Shown: positions 1 to 9,642, counted from the first letter of the stretch. The stretch is 48,700 nucleotides of DNA from Pseudomonadota bacterium (GCA_021815805.1 JAKAZQ010000002.1:83313-132012); one strand, 5' to 3'. Notes: a model not told the origin generated them from the letters alone. Made by a program: numbers and translations.

Positions 1-182
1 CCCTTGAGCAGCCCTTGGGCACGCCGCGGCTTGCGCGCGGGCTCGCGCCGAACGGGCTGCGAAAACGCCGAGCGAAAATACGTCGCGCGGCGAATGGTCG
101 GGTTTTGGGCAGGCCGCGCCGAAGCCTCGCCGCAGGCCCGCGCCCGAACCCTGCATGCCAGCTCCCACCCCCCCGGAGCACC

Positions 183-593
183 ATGCGCAACCACTCCATG
201 CCATGCCGCCTGGACGCGCCGGCGCTGCGCGGCGTGCTGCTGTGCGTCCGGCCGCTGCTGCTGCAGTTCCAGCCCGGGTGGGATGTACGCCGGATCCCTT
301 CCCCGCCGTGGACCGATGCGCCGTTGCGGCGCATCGCCGCAGCGGCGCGCGCGCTGCCGGCCGACGATCGGCCGAGCGAGCAGCTCGCGGCACGCCTGCG
401 CCGGCTGCTGCCGCGGACATCGATGCACGTGCTGGTGGGCAGATCCGGCGCGGTGAGGCGCCGCCCGCTGCCGGATCAGGCGGCGCGCGGGCGGTCGGCG
501 TCGAGCAGTCGTCGCTGCAGCAGCTCGAGCAGATGCCGCCCGCCGCCGCTGTGGCGCTGCACGGTTTCCAGCAGTTCGGCGTCGTGCGGGTGA
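183..593 (+). CDS. possible hypothetical protein (136 aa)
   Basis: I do not recognise this protein. An open frame starts at ATG 183 behind a good ribosome binding site (GGAG six bases upstream). Third codon positions are strongly G/C up to about position 475. It then runs about 118 bases antisense into the 3' end of the large GGDEF-EAL gene, where the composition turns Arg/Ser-rich, as expected for antisense reading. The N-terminal part is rich in Arg, Leu and Ala and has no clear motif, signal peptide or membrane segment. It may be a real short gene that overlaps its convergent neighbour, or a chance frame in GC-rich DNA. No clear promoter is visible upstream. Confidence 0.35.
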   Translation: MRNHSMPCRLDAPALRGVLLCVRPLLLQFQPGWDVRRIPSPPWTDAPLRRIAAAARALPADDRPSEQLAARLRRLLPRTSMHVLVGRSGAVRRRPLPDQAARGRSASSSRRCSSSSRCRPPPLWRCTVSSSSASCG

Positions 594-3500
594 TGGCGGC
601 GCACATAGTCGCGCAGCACATCCAGATGGGTTGCCGCGACCGCCGGGCCGCCGGGGACTTCGCGCCGCAGGTGCACCCAGTGCCAGGCGAAGGCGCCGAG
701 CAGACTGTGCAGCGCGCCGTCGGCGCCGTGCGGGCAGCTGTAGTCGCGCGTCCACGCCGGGATGTCGGCCAGCGGCATCGGACGCGCCACGGCATAGCCC
801 TGTACCTGGCGCGCGCCGAGAATCATCATCGCCTCCAGTGCCGGTGCATCCTCCACGCCCTCGACCACCACGCTGCGACCCAGGTCCTCGCCGATGCGGA
901 TGATGGCGTTGACGAGCCCGAGTACCTTCGCCGGATCCGCCGCGAGCTCGCGCAGCAGGGCCTGGTCGACCTTGATCACGTCGAACGGCAGGTTGACCAG
1001 GCGCTGCAGGCTGCTGTAGCCGGCGCCCAGGTCGTCGATCGCCAGCCGCACGCCGAGGCCGGACAGACGATGCACCGCGCGCGCCTGGTGTTCGTCCAGG
1101 AACTCCTGGGATTCCAGCACCTCCAGGGTCAGGCTTGCCGGCTCGCTGCCGTGCTCGTGCAACGCGTCCCGCACCCACTGCACGATCTCGCCGTGCAGCA
1201 GCGTCGCCGGCGCGATGTTGAGCGACACCTCCAGCGCGATGCCCCGCTCGCGCCACGCCCGCTGCGCCCGCAACGCCTGCTCCATGCCGAGCCGGAACAG
1301 CGTGTGCACGTCGGCGTCATCGAACGCATGCAGAAAACGCGCCGGAGGGATCAGGGCGCCGTCGGCGCCGCGCAGCCGCGCCAGCACCTCGACCTTGCGC
1401 GCATGCCCGGCATGGGTGTCGAGCACCGGTTGCCCGTACATGAGCAGGCCGCCCGAGTGCAGCAGGCGGCGATACTCGGCGGCCTCCTGCCAGAGCAGGG
1501 GCATGAAGGCGCTGCGCGAGGCCTGCGCGACGTGTTCCCAGCGCGCGCGCAACGACGTGACGAAGGTCTGCGCCCAGCCGCTCGAGAACTGGCGCGGGTA
1601 CATGCCGTACAGCGCCAGCACGAAACCGTTGCGTGCGTCCTTCACCGGCAGCGTCGCCACGCTCTGGATGCCCGCGTCGCGCAGCGCGGCATGCCAGGCC
1701 TCGAGCCGGGGGTCGAGCAGGGCGGCCTCGCTGTGCTGGATCTCCGCGCTGCGCCAGGCATGCGCGACCAGCCCGCGGCCACAGGCCTGGCGTGAATCCA
1801 GGCTGGGTTGCGACGCCGCGTCCTGCAGGATGCGGTCCAGTGTCGGAGCGGCCTCGCCGGCGCTGAACTCGGCGAAAAAGCGCCCCTGCGGCGACAGCCG
1901 CATGACAAGGCCGGCGCGTATTCCCGGCAGCCCGCACAGCGCGTCGAGTTCGCTGCGCACCGCGCTGCTCCAGGTGGTGGTGGGTGCGGGCAGGGCAGCC
2001 GCGAGATGCCGGTTGTACGCGTCGTACACCTCCTGCATGCGCAGCAGCTCGTTCTGCAACTCCAGTTGCATGCGCGCGTTCGTCACCTGCATCAGGCGCA
2101 CGCGCTCGCGGCGCGGCAGGTGCAGCGCCTGCACGCGGTTGCGCAGCAGCGAGCGGTATTCGTTGACGGTGCGGCTGACGCCGCTGGCCGACAGGCCGAT
2201 CAGCGCATGGGTCTGCCCGACATGCAGCGCGCGCCGCTCGCAGTCGCTCTCCAGCGCTGTCGGCGAGAGCACGTGCAGCAGATGCGCGCCCAGCAGTTCC
2301 TTGAGGCGTTCGTGGTCGGACGCCGGGAGGCAGTCGAGAATCTCGCGCGCCCCGGGCTGCTCGCGCATGCGCTGGTCGAAGTCCGCCAGATACTGGCGCG
2401 TGACCGCGGCGAAGGCGTCGCCGACGCGCTGCAGCAGGCGCACCGCCTGCGCGCCGAAGGCGTCGATCTCGGCGTCCTCGTCGTCCGGCGGCAGCGGGTC
2501 GCCGGCGCGACGCCACCACGATGTACGCGTTGCCTTGCGCGCCTTGGCCAGATACATCGCGGCGTCGGCCTCGCGCAACAGCGCGTCGGCCTCGTCGGCG
2601 TCGTCCGGGAACAGCGCCAGGCCCATGGTCATGCCGATGCGCGCACCCGCCTGCCCGGGGATGGGAAGGTCATGCTGCAGGGCCTCGTGCAGCGGCGACA
2701 GGCGCGCCTGCAGCTGGGCCTGCTCGGGCAGGCGCGGAAGGTCGTCGAGCAGCAGCACGAACTCGTCGCCGCCGATGCGCGCCAGCAGGTCACCGGGATG
2801 CAGCGCGGCCTGCAGGCGCTGCACGATGTCGCGCAGCAACTGGTCGCCGACGCCATGCCCGAAGCGGTCGTTGACCGTCTTGAAGTCGTCGAGGTCGAGC
2901 ACGCCGATGGCCAGCGCCCCGCCGCGCGTCTGCGCGCGCAGGATGGAGCCGCGCAGGCGCCTGCGCAGCGCGCGCCGGTTGGGCAGCCCGGTCAGCTCGT
3001 CGTAGTGCGCCTGGCGCTGCAGTTCGGCTTCCAGCTCGTACTTGCGCGTGGCGTCGACCGAGGTCCAGACAATCACCGGGTGCGCGGGGTCCTCGCCCTG
3101 CAGGCGTTTGCCGTGCATGTCCAGGCGCGCGACCGAGCCGTCGCGCCTGACCACCTGCACGTCGCCCAGTTCGGCGCTGCCGTCGCGCAGGATCCTGCCG
3201 GCAAGCTCGGCGACGCGCCGCGCCATGTCGGGGTTGACATAGGTCTGCGCCGGGTTCAGGCCGAGCAGATCCTCGCGCCTGTCGTAGCCCATGATGTGCA
3301 CCAGCGCGGCGTTCACGTCGATGACCTTGCGCTCGGGGTATTGCACGAGGTTGATGCCGACCACGGTGTTGTCGAGCAGCGCCTCGCGCATCTCGCCGAG
3401 TCGGCGCAGCTGCTGCTCCTGCGCGCGCCGGCGGGTCACGTCGACATGCGTCCAGACGATGCGTGACACGCCGTCGCCGAGATCGATGCGCGAGCCCGAG

Positions 3501-4441
3501 ATGTCGATCCACAGCGCGCCGCCGCCGGCCTGCAACAGGCGCAGGTCCTGCAGTCTCGCGCTGCCGCGCTGCAGCACCTCTTGGGTCAGCGCGTCGACGC
3601 GCTCGCGCGTCGCCTCGTCGTACACGGCGTGTGCGCCGGTGGCGTGCAAGTCCTGCGCGTGCCGCACGCCGAGCATCTCGAGCATGCGCGCGTTGGCGCG
3701 CTCGACGCCGCGCTCGGGGTAGCGCATGACCTGGATGCCGGCGTCCAGGTTCTCCAGCAGCGCCGCGGTCAGCGAATGCGCCGCGCGCTGGTCGCGCAGC
3801 AGGCGTATGCGTGCGAGCCCGGCCGAGATGCTGTCGGCGAGGTCGTTGATGAGCGTCATCAGCGTGGGGTCGAACGAATACATTTCGTCCGAGTACAGCG
3901 TGAACACCGCCCACGTGCGGTTCTCCAGGCGCACCGGCACGGCAGCGCTGGTGCGCAGCCCGAAGCGCGCCGCGCGCGCCGCCCACGGCTCGAGGAAGGC
4001 CGTGCGTCCGAACACGGTGTTGAAGTGCGCGCGGCCCTCGCGCCACGTACGACCGCTGGTGCCGCGACCTTCCGGGCGTTGCGGGTCGACGGAAATCTCG
4101 ATGCCGTCCAGGTAGCCGCGTTGCGCTCCGGCGCTGGCCAGGTAGCGGAACACCCCGTCCGCGTCCGGGCGGCCGACCCAGGTCAGCGCAACCCTCGCAT
4201 GCTGCACGGTGAGGGCGCATACGCTGCCGAGGAACGCGGTCTCGTCGTCGGCGTCCGCGATCACGCGGTGGATGTGCGCCAGCAGCAGCCGGTAGTCGGA
4301 GAGTCGCGCGAGTTGACGCGCCTGGCGTCGGAAATGGCGCAAGCCCAGCAACGCGGTGGCGAGCAGCAGCACGCAGGCGGCCAACGCCAGTGCCGCGGCA
4401 GAAAACGCGCCAAGACTCAAGGCCCCCATGAGGTCCGGCAT
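476..4441 (-). CDS. GAF-PAS-PAS-GGDEF-globin-GAF-EAL c-di-GMP enzyme
   Basis: This is a 1321-aa signalling protein predicted to make and/or degrade cyclic di-GMP. In order it shows an N-terminal membrane helix (about 8-33), a GAF-like domain (50-215), two PAS-like domains (225-340, 352-462), GGDEF (475-640, signature GGDEF at 557-561), a helical globin-sensor-like segment (655-800) with a candidate haem proximal His745 in THALIGL, a second GAF-like region (830-985) and EAL (1000-1230). The EAL domain has EVL at 1018-1020, Asp1136-Asp1137, Lys1157, Glu1194 and Gln1214, so phosphodiesterase residues look intact. The RxxD inhibitory site before GGDEF reads HPGD, so product inhibition is probably absent. 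ATG 4441 has an AGGAC-type ribosome site. It is monocistronic. The globin assignment is inferred from the motif and helix pattern. Confidence 0.9.
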   Translation of the reverse strand: MPDLMGALSLGAFSAAALALAACVLLLATALLGLRHFRRQARQLARLSDYRLLLAHIHRVIADADDETAFLGSVCALTVQHARVALTWVGRPDADGVFRYLASAGAQRGYLDGIEISVDPQRPEGRGTSGRTWREGRAHFNTVFGRTAFLEPWAARAARFGLRTSAAVPVRLENRTWAVFTLYSDEMYSFDPTLMTLINDLADSISAGLARIRLLRDQRAAHSLTAALLENLDAGIQVMRYPERGVERANARMLEMLGVRHAQDLHATGAHAVYDEATRERVDALTQEVLQRGSARLQDLRLLQAGGGALWIDISGSRIDLGDGVSRIVWTHVDVTRRRAQEQQLRRLGEMREALLDNTVVGINLVQYPERKVIDVNAALVHIMGYDRREDLLGLNPAQTYVNPDMARRVAELAGRILRDGSAELGDVQVVRRDGSVARLDMHGKRLQGEDPAHPVIVWTSVDATRKYELEAELQRQAHYDELTGLPNRRALRRRLRGSILRAQTRGGALAIGVLDLDDFKTVNDRFGHGVGDQLLRDIVQRLQAALHPGDLLARIGGDEFVLLLDDLPRLPEQAQLQARLSPLHEALQHDLPIPGQAGARIGMTMGLALFPDDADEADALLREADAAMYLAKARKATRTSWWRRAGDPLPPDDEDAEIDAFGAQAVRLLQRVGDAFAAVTRQYLADFDQRMREQPGAREILDCLPASDHERLKELLGAHLLHVLSPTALESDCERRALHVGQTHALIGLSASGVSRTVNEYRSLLRNRVQALHLPRRERVRLMQVTNARMQLELQNELLRMQEVYDAYNRHLAAALPAPTTTWSSAVRSELDALCGLPGIRAGLVMRLSPQGRFFAEFSAGEAAPTLDRILQDAASQPSLDSRQACGRGLVAHAWRSAEIQHSEAALLDPRLEAWHAALRDAGIQSVATLPVKDARNGFVLALYGMYPRQFSSGWAQTFVTSLRARWEHVAQASRSAFMPLLWQEAAEYRRLLHSGGLLMYGQPVLDTHAGHARKVEVLARLRGADGALIPPARFLHAFDDADVHTLFRLGMEQALRAQRAWRERGIALEVSLNIAPATLLHGEIVQWVRDALHEHGSEPASLTLEVLESQEFLDEHQARAVHRLSGLGVRLAIDDLGAGYSSLQRLVNLPFDVIKVDQALLRELAADPAKVLGLVNAIIRIGEDLGRSVVVEGVEDAPALEAMMILGARQVQGYAVARPMPLADIPAWTRDYSCPHGADGALHSLLGAFAWHWVHLRREVPGGPAVAATHLDVLRDYVRRHHPHDAELLETVQRHSGGGRHLLELLQRRLLDADRPRAA

Positions 4442-4480
4442 TTGGACGTCCTGTTCGAGCGACGGTTTGCCCTATATGGT

Positions 4481-4509
4481 GTTTTACCGAGCGACTGCCT
4501 GTATGACAA
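4481..4509 (-). promoter_or_regulatory. sigma-70-like promoter for the globin GGDEF-EAL gene
   Basis: On the minus strand TTGTCA (4509-4504) and TAAAAC (4486-4481) are separated by exactly 17 bases. This places a start site near 4474, about 33 bases before ATG 4441. The surrounding 228-bp intergenic region is clearly more AT-rich than the genes. Confidence 0.5.
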
Positions 4510-4669
4510 TCTACGATAAAAGCCGGGCTTCGCCGAGTCGCGACAAGTCTGCCCCGATTCTGGTGCGCACGCTCTCCAATTGGCAAGCTGGAATCTCCGG
4601 TTGCCGCGCCTGCCGGCAAAGGCGCTAGGCTGGCGCAAAACACCACGAACATCCGCAGGGAGGCAAGGC

Positions 4670-6361
4670 ATGAACCCGAGTTCGGCAGCGCAGGCCTTCG
4701 TGGAGGCGCGCGATTTCCTGTTGCGTCATCGCAGCGACTACGACACCGCCTACGAGGGCTTTCGCTGGCCCACGCTGGAGACCTTCAACTGGGCGCTGGA
4801 CTATTTCGATCCCATGGCGCGCGGCAACCAGACCACCGCGCTGTGGATCGTCGACGAGCACGGCGCCGAGGACAAGCTCAGCTTCGACCATATGTCCCGG
4901 CGCTCCGGCCAGGTGGCGAACTGGCTGCGCGGGCTCGGCGTGGGGCGCGGCGATCGCGTGCTGTTGCTGTTGCCCAACGAGGTCGCGCTGTGGGAGTGCA
5001 TGCTGGCGTGCATCAAGCTGGGAGCGGTGATCGTGCCGACCACCACGCTGGTCAGTGTCGACGACCTGCGCGACCGCTTCGAGCGCGGCGCGGTGCGGCA
5101 TGTCATCTGCACGGCCGCCGCGGTCGAGCGCTTCGCGCCGCTGCCCGGCTCCTACACGCGCATCGTGGTCGGTGGCGAAGCGCCGGGCTGGACGAACTAT
5201 GCCGGCTCGGCACAGGCCGACGCCGACTTCCGTGCCGACGGCCAGACGCGCGCCGACGACCCGCTGCTGCTGTATTTCACCTCGGGCACGACATCGCGAC
5301 CGAAGCTCGTGCTGCACACCCACCAGAGCTACCCGGTGGGCCACCTGTCGACCATGTACTGGATCGGGCTGCGACCGGCCGACGTGCACTGGAACATCAG
5401 TTCGCCGGGCTGGGCCAAGCACGCCTGGAGCTGCTTTTTCGCTCCGTGGAACGCCGGCGCCACGGTGTTCATCTTCAACTACGCGCGGTTCGACGCGGTG
5501 GCCGTGCTCGACGCCCTGCAACGCCACGGCGTGACCTCGCTGTGCGCCCCGCCGACGGTCTGGCGCATGCTCATCCTGCAGGACCTGTCGCGCTGGAAGG
5601 TCGGGCTGCGCGAGCTGGTGGGCGCCGGCGAGCCGCTGAACCCGGAGGTCATCGACAGCGTGCGCCGGGCCTGGGGCATCACCATCCGCGACGGCTACGG
5701 GCAGAGCGAGACGACGGCCATCGTCGGCAACACCCCGGGACAACCGGTGAAGCCGGGCTCGATGGGGCGCGCGCTGCCGGGCTATCGCACGGTGCTGCTC
5801 GACGTCGACGACCAGCCCGCCGACGATGGCGAGATCTGCCTCGACCTGAGCGTGCGTCCGCTGGGGCTGATGAGCGGCTACCAGGGACAGGACGACAAGA
5901 CCGCGCAGGCCTGCCGGGGCGGGTTCTATCGCACCTCCGACGTGGCCAGCCGGGACGCCGACGGCTACCTGACCTACGTCGGGCGCTCCGACGACGTGTT
6001 CAAGGCCTCGGATTACCGCATCAGCCCGTTCGAGCTGGAAAGCGTGCTCATCGAGCACGACGCGGTGGCCGAGGCCGCGGTGGTTCCGGCGCCCGACGCG
6101 GTGCGCGGCGCCAGTCCGAAGGCGGTGATCGCGCTGCGCGCGGGGCTCGCCCCCACGCGCGAGCTGGCGCTGGACATCATGGCCTTCGTGCGTCAGCGCG
6201 TGGCCCCCTACAAGCGCATCCGGGTGATCGAGTTCGGCGAGCTGCCGAAAACCTTGTCGGGCAAGATCCGGCGCGTGGAGCTGCGCCAGCGCGAACTGGC
6301 GCGTGGCGCCGGCGCGGCGGTGGAACTCGAATTCCGTGAAGGCGGGCAGGGCGATGTCTGA
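4670..6361 (+). CDS. AMP-forming acyl-CoA synthetase (MACS-like)
   Basis: A 563-aa member of the ANL adenylating superfamily. It activates a carboxylic acid to the acyl adenylate and then the CoA thioester. Core motifs are present: the phosphate loop YFTSGTTSRPK (about 202-212), DGYGQSETT (about 339-347), RTSD before the hinge (about 420) and the C-terminal SGKIRR catalytic lysine region (about 530). Length and motifs resemble medium-chain or aryl acyl-CoA synthetases. The substrate cannot be read from the sequence, and benzoate or other aromatic acids are possible. ATG 4670 was chosen over the upstream in-frame ATG because GGGAGG lies at ideal spacing. The next gene overlaps its stop by eight bases, so the two are probably translated together. 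Confidence 0.88.
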   Translation: MNPSSAAQAFVEARDFLLRHRSDYDTAYEGFRWPTLETFNWALDYFDPMARGNQTTALWIVDEHGAEDKLSFDHMSRRSGQVANWLRGLGVGRGDRVLLLLPNEVALWECMLACIKLGAVIVPTTTLVSVDDLRDRFERGAVRHVICTAAAVERFAPLPGSYTRIVVGGEAPGWTNYAGSAQADADFRADGQTRADDPLLLYFTSGTTSRPKLVLHTHQSYPVGHLSTMYWIGLRPADVHWNISSPGWAKHAWSCFFAPWNAGATVFIFNYARFDAVAVLDALQRHGVTSLCAPPTVWRMLILQDLSRWKVGLRELVGAGEPLNPEVIDSVRRAWGITIRDGYGQSETTAIVGNTPGQPVKPGSMGRALPGYRTVLLDVDDQPADDGEICLDLSVRPLGLMSGYQGQDDKTAQACRGGFYRTSDVASRDADGYLTYVGRSDDVFKASDYRISPFELESVLIEHDAVAEAAVVPAPDAVRGASPKAVIALRAGLAPTRELALDIMAFVRQRVAPYKRIRVIEFGELPKTLSGKIRRVELRQRELARGAGAAVELEFREGGQGDV

Positions 6362-7199
6362 AGCACAGCTGAGCATGGTGGAATCCATCCGTAACCGGCG
6401 CCGTCTGCTGCTGGGCCTGTCCGGCAGCGCCGCGGTGCTTGTCGCGCGCAGCGCCTGGGGCATCGATCTGGGGCAGTTGCAGGGCCAGTTCGGCGGCGTG
6501 CTGCAGGGCCTCGGTCGGCAGGCGTCGGGCGCCGCTGCGGGCCCGTCCGGCGGCGCGCCGGGCGCTTCGCCGGCGCTCGATGCGCTGAGCAATGCCCAGA
6601 TCGGCGACGGGCTGAAGACGGCCTTGCAGCGCGGAGTCGACATCGCGGTATCCACCCTCGGGCGCCACGACGGCTTCTGGGGCAGCGCGAAGTGGCGCAT
6701 TCCATTGCCGCCGGCGTTGCAGCAGGTCTCCGGCGTGATGCGCATGGCCGGCCTGGGAGCGCAGGCCGACGCGCTGCAGCTGGCCATGAACCGGGCCGCC
6801 GAGGCAGCGGTGCCGAAGGCTCGCGATCTGCTCGTCGCCGCGGTGCGCCAGATGAGCCTCGGCGATGCCAGGCGCATTCTGACCGGCGGCGACCACGCCG
6901 CCACCGACTACTTCCGCGCCAGGACGCAGGCGCAGCTGCAGCGCAGCTTCGAGCCCATCGTGCACCGCCAGACCAGCCGCCTGGCACTGGCCCAGGCCTA
7001 CGACCGCTACGCCGCGCAGGCGGCGCGCTTCGGCTTGCTGCGCCAGGATCAGGCCAACGTCGACGAGTACGTCACGCGCGCCGCGCTGAACCGCTTGTAC
7101 CAGGCCATCGGCGACGAGGAACAGGCGATTCGCGCCGATCCCGCGGGCGCCGGCTCGGCGCTGCTGCGCAAGGTGTTCGGCGCGGCGTTGCCGGGCTGA
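6354..7199 (+). CDS. DUF4197 family exported protein
   Basis: A 281-aa protein resembling the DUF4197 family, whose function is unknown. The N-terminus has an RNRRR stretch followed by a hydrophobic segment ending near SAWG, which suggests export, possibly by the Tat route. The mature part contains the family-like pattern GLKTALQRGVDIAV and a long helical region with FEPIVHRQTSR, then a C-terminus compatible with the family. ATG 6354 is preceded by GGGCAGGG and overlaps the stop of the acyl-CoA synthetase gene (ATGTCTGA), so translational coupling is likely. A later ATG at 6375 is possible but less well placed. Any link to fatty acid or aromatic acid metabolism is inferred only from the operon. 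Confidence 0.75.
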   Translation: MSEAQLSMVESIRNRRRLLLGLSGSAAVLVARSAWGIDLGQLQGQFGGVLQGLGRQASGAAAGPSGGAPGASPALDALSNAQIGDGLKTALQRGVDIAVSTLGRHDGFWGSAKWRIPLPPALQQVSGVMRMAGLGAQADALQLAMNRAAEAAVPKARDLLVAAVRQMSLGDARRILTGGDHAATDYFRARTQAQLQRSFEPIVHRQTSRLALAQAYDRYAAQAARFGLLRQDQANVDEYVTRAALNRLYQAIGDEEQAIRADPAGAGSALLRKVFGAALPG

Positions 7200-7263
7200 G
7201 CCTCGGCAGCGACAATCGGCGCGTGCCCGGCATGTCGCCGGGTCGCGTCGCGTGCCTGCCGAG

Positions 7264-8154
7264 ATGCCCGTTTCCGATCCTTGCCATGCCGTCGCCGCGC
7301 CGAGCGGCTCCCGTGCCGCCGACGCCAGCTGGCCGTCCAGGCTGCAGCTGCGCTACCGGCATGAAGCAGGGCGCACGGTCGCCTGGCACCTGCACAGCGG
7401 GGCGCTGCGCGTGCTGGCGGCGCTGCATCCGGAGGGCGACGCGATCTGCCACCACGTCATGCTGCACCCGCCGGCGGGACTGGCTGGCGGCGACACCCTC
7501 GACATCGACGTGCAGGTGCAGCCCGGCGCGCATGCGCTGCTGACCACGCCGGGGGCCACGCGTTTCTACCGCAGCCTCGGGCGCGACGCGTCGCAGACGC
7601 TGCACGCACGCGTGGACGGCGCCGCGCGCCTCGAATGGCTGCCGCTGGAAAGCCTCGCGTTCACCGACTGCCGCGGCGACAACCGCTGCGTGTTCGAGCT
7701 CGAGCCTGGCGGCGAGTTGCTGGCCTGGGACATGCTTGCGCTGGGGCGCCCCGCCGCCGGCGACCATTTCGAGCGCGGGCGTTTCACCCAGCACCTGGAA
7801 ATTCCCGGCGTGTGGCTCGAGCGCGGCTGCATCGACGCCGCCGACCGGGTCCTGCGCGACGCGCCGGGTGGGTTGGCCGGGCACGCCGCACTCGGAACCC
7901 TGCTGTTCGCCGCCGGCGAGGCGATCGACCCGGCGCGCCGCGACCGGCTGCTCGACGCGGTGCGCGGACTGCTCGACGCCGCGCCGGTCGGCGTGCATGC
8001 CGGCGTGACCGCGCCGCAGCCGCAGGTCGTGGTGCTGCGCGTGCTGGCGCAGCGCGTCGAGCCGCTGTCCGAGCTGCTGCGCGCAGCCTGGCAGGCGTGG
8101 CGCGCGCAGGCCTGGGGCTTGCCGGCGTGCGCGCCGCGCGTCTGGGCCACCTGA
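7264..8154 (+). CDS. ureD: urease accessory protein UreD
   Basis: UreD (UreH) scaffold, about 296 aa, that binds apo-urease and recruits UreF and UreG for nickel insertion. Typical family stretches are visible: HPPAGLAGGDTLDIDV near residue 75, LLTTPGATRFYRS near 98, LEWLPLESLAFTDC and ELLAWDMLALGRPAAG. The length matches the family. ATG 7264 is preceded by GAG. GTG 7252 is the alternative start, and neither has a strong ribosome site. Unusually, ureD lies on the plus strand and converges on ureG, whereas the other six urease genes lie on the minus strand. It therefore needs its own transcription, and no clear promoter is seen in the 64-bp gap after the DUF4197 gene, so readthrough from that operon is possible. 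Confidence 0.93.
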   Translation: MPVSDPCHAVAAPSGSRAADASWPSRLQLRYRHEAGRTVAWHLHSGALRVLAALHPEGDAICHHVMLHPPAGLAGGDTLDIDVQVQPGAHALLTTPGATRFYRSLGRDASQTLHARVDGAARLEWLPLESLAFTDCRGDNRCVFELEPGGELLAWDMLALGRPAAGDHFERGRFTQHLEIPGVWLERGCIDAADRVLRDAPGGLAGHAALGTLLFAAGEAIDPARRDRLLDAVRGLLDAAPVGVHAGVTAPQPQVVVLRVLAQRVEPLSELLRAAWQAWRAQAWGLPACAPRVWAT

Positions 8155-8209
8155 GCCTGCTCGGCGCAGCCGGGGCCTGCGATGGCGGCACGCCCGACCG
8201 CGCGACGCG

Positions 8210-8890
8210 CTATGCGACGCGCAGCAGTCCGCGGGTCTCGATGAACCCGATCACGTCATCCAGGCCCTGCAGGGTCTTCAGGTTGGTCATCGCGTAGGGC
8301 CTGGCGCCGCGCATGCGCTCGGTGTCGGCGCGCATGACCTCCAGGTCGGCGCCGACATGCGGTGCGAGGTCGATCTTGTTGATCACGAACAGGTCGCTCC
8401 TGGTGATGCCGGGACCGCCCTTGCGCGGGATCTTCTCGCCGCCGGCGACGTCGATGACGTAGATGGTCAGGTCCGACAATTCCGGGCTGAAGGTCGCGGC
8501 CAGGTTGTCGCCGCCGGATTCGATGAACACGATGTCGGCGTCGGGAAAACGCTCGAGCATGCGGTCGACCGCCTCGAGGTTGACCGAGGCGTCCTCGCGG
8601 ATCGCCGTATGCGGGCAGCCGCCGGTTTCCACGCCCTCGATGCGCGCGGGCTCCAGGGCCCCGGCCACGGTCAGCAGACGCTGGTCCTCGCGGGTGTAGA
8701 TGTCGTTGGTGATCACCACCAGCTCGTAGCGCTGGCGCATCGCCTTGCACAACATCTCGAGCAGCGTGGTCTTGCCCGAGCCGACCGGCCCGCCGATGCC
8801 CACGCGCAGCGGGGGCAGGCGCTTGCTGCGTCCGCGGACGTGGTGCAGCGCATGGGAGGCGGATGCGGGGGCTTCGTCGACAGGGTTCAT
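8210..8890 (-). CDS. ureG: urease accessory GTPase UreG
   Basis: UreG, 226 aa, is the SIMIBI-class GTPase that powers nickel delivery to urease. The P-loop [10 protein letters not shown] lies near residues 33-42. The nickel/zinc-binding CPH motif is in [13 protein letters not shown], the switch-like [17 protein letters not shown] follows, and the guanine-specificity motif NKID is in VINKIDLAP. The N-terminal 25 residues contain only two histidines, so there is no His-rich nickel store here. Storage is instead in the UreE tail. ATG 8890 overlaps the ureF stop as ATGA, so it is coupled to ureF and is the last gene of the ureABCEFG operon. Confidence 0.96.
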   Translation of the reverse strand: MNPVDEAPASASHALHHVRGRSKRLPPLRVGIGGPVGSGKTTLLEMLCKAMRQRYELVVITNDIYTREDQRLLTVAGALEPARIEGVETGGCPHTAIREDASVNLEAVDRMLERFPDADIVFIESGGDNLAATFSPELSDLTIYVIDVAGGEKIPRKGGPGITRSDLFVINKIDLAPHVGADLEVMRADTERMRGARPYAMTNLKTLQGLDDVIGFIETRGLLRVA

Positions 8891-9642
8891 GATCGGAACA
8901 GGCGGGAGTACTGGGTTTCGTGGCGCGCGCTGAGCACCGCCAGCATCGGGGAAAAACTCTGCCAGGCCTGCGGCTGCTCGCGCAGGCGCAGCGCCTGCGC
9001 GCAGGCTTCGGGCAGTTCGGCGGCGAGCGCGTGCAGCAGGCGCTGGCCGCTGCTCTGGCCCAGCGGCACGCAGCGCAATGCCGCCTGCACCTGGTTGTCC
9101 AGCCACGAGAAGCCCAGCGCATGCAGCGAGCGCGCCGCGTCCAGGCCCAACGCCTGCGCGCCGAGCGTGAAGCCCAGCGGCCAGCACGGTGGCGCGCCGA
9201 GGCGCGCGGCCACGGCCAGCAAGGGGTGCGCCGGCAGCAGGCGCGTGAGCCAATCGAGCATCGAGCGCCCCATCTGCTGGCTTTGCAGGCGCAGCTCGGC
9301 GGTCTCGCGGGTGGCCAGCACCCAGGCCTGCACCTCGCGCAGCAGCGCCACGTCGCCGGCGCCCCAGGCGGCGTGCGCGCGCGCCGCGGCCGGCAACTCG
9401 CTGCGCGCCAGCACGAGTTGCAACTGCCCGCGCAGCCAGGCCAGCGCGCCGGCCTCGTCGCGCACGACCCCGCTGTCGACGGCGCTCTCCAGGGCTTCCG
9501 AGTAGCTGAAGCCGCCGACCGGCAGCGCAGGCGACGACAGCCACATCATCGCCAGCTCCGGCGCCGGCGCCGGCGCCGGCAGCGGCGGGCCGGGTTGCGC
9601 CTCAGTCGGCGGCGTCGCGTGCTGCGGCATCGGGTTGCTCAT
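8887..9642 (-). CDS. ureF: urease accessory protein UreF
   Basis: UreF, about 251 aa, bridges UreD and UreG in the urease activation complex and acts on the UreG GTPase. The family signature [17 protein letters not shown] appears near residue 35, and the C-terminal half has the helical pattern and the conserved stretch ending [11 protein letters not shown]. The start ATG 9642 lies inside the 3' end of ureE, giving a 41-base overlap, and the His-rich repeat of ureE sits directly upstream of and around this start. A second in-frame ATG lies at 9630. The proline/alanine-rich N-terminus before the family domain is longer than in many UreF proteins. It overlaps ureG by ATGA. Confidence 0.92.
   Translation of the reverse strand: MSNPMPQHATPPTEAQPGPPLPAPAPAPELAMMWLSSPALPVGGFSYSEALESAVDSGVVRDEAGALAWLRGQLQLVLARSELPAAARAHAAWGAGDVALLREVQAWVLATRETAELRLQSQQMGRSMLDWLTRLLPAHPLLAVAARLGAPPCWPLGFTLGAQALGLDAARSLHALGFSWLDNQVQAALRCVPLGQSSGQRLLHALAAELPEACAQALRLREQPQAWQSFSPMLAVLSARHETQYSRLFRS

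Noticed and set aside
155-1795. Open frame of over 500 codons antisense to the first GGDEF-EAL gene
   Set aside because: Composition is Arg/Gln/His/Ala-rich as expected for the complement of a real gene, and there is no ribosome site or domain.
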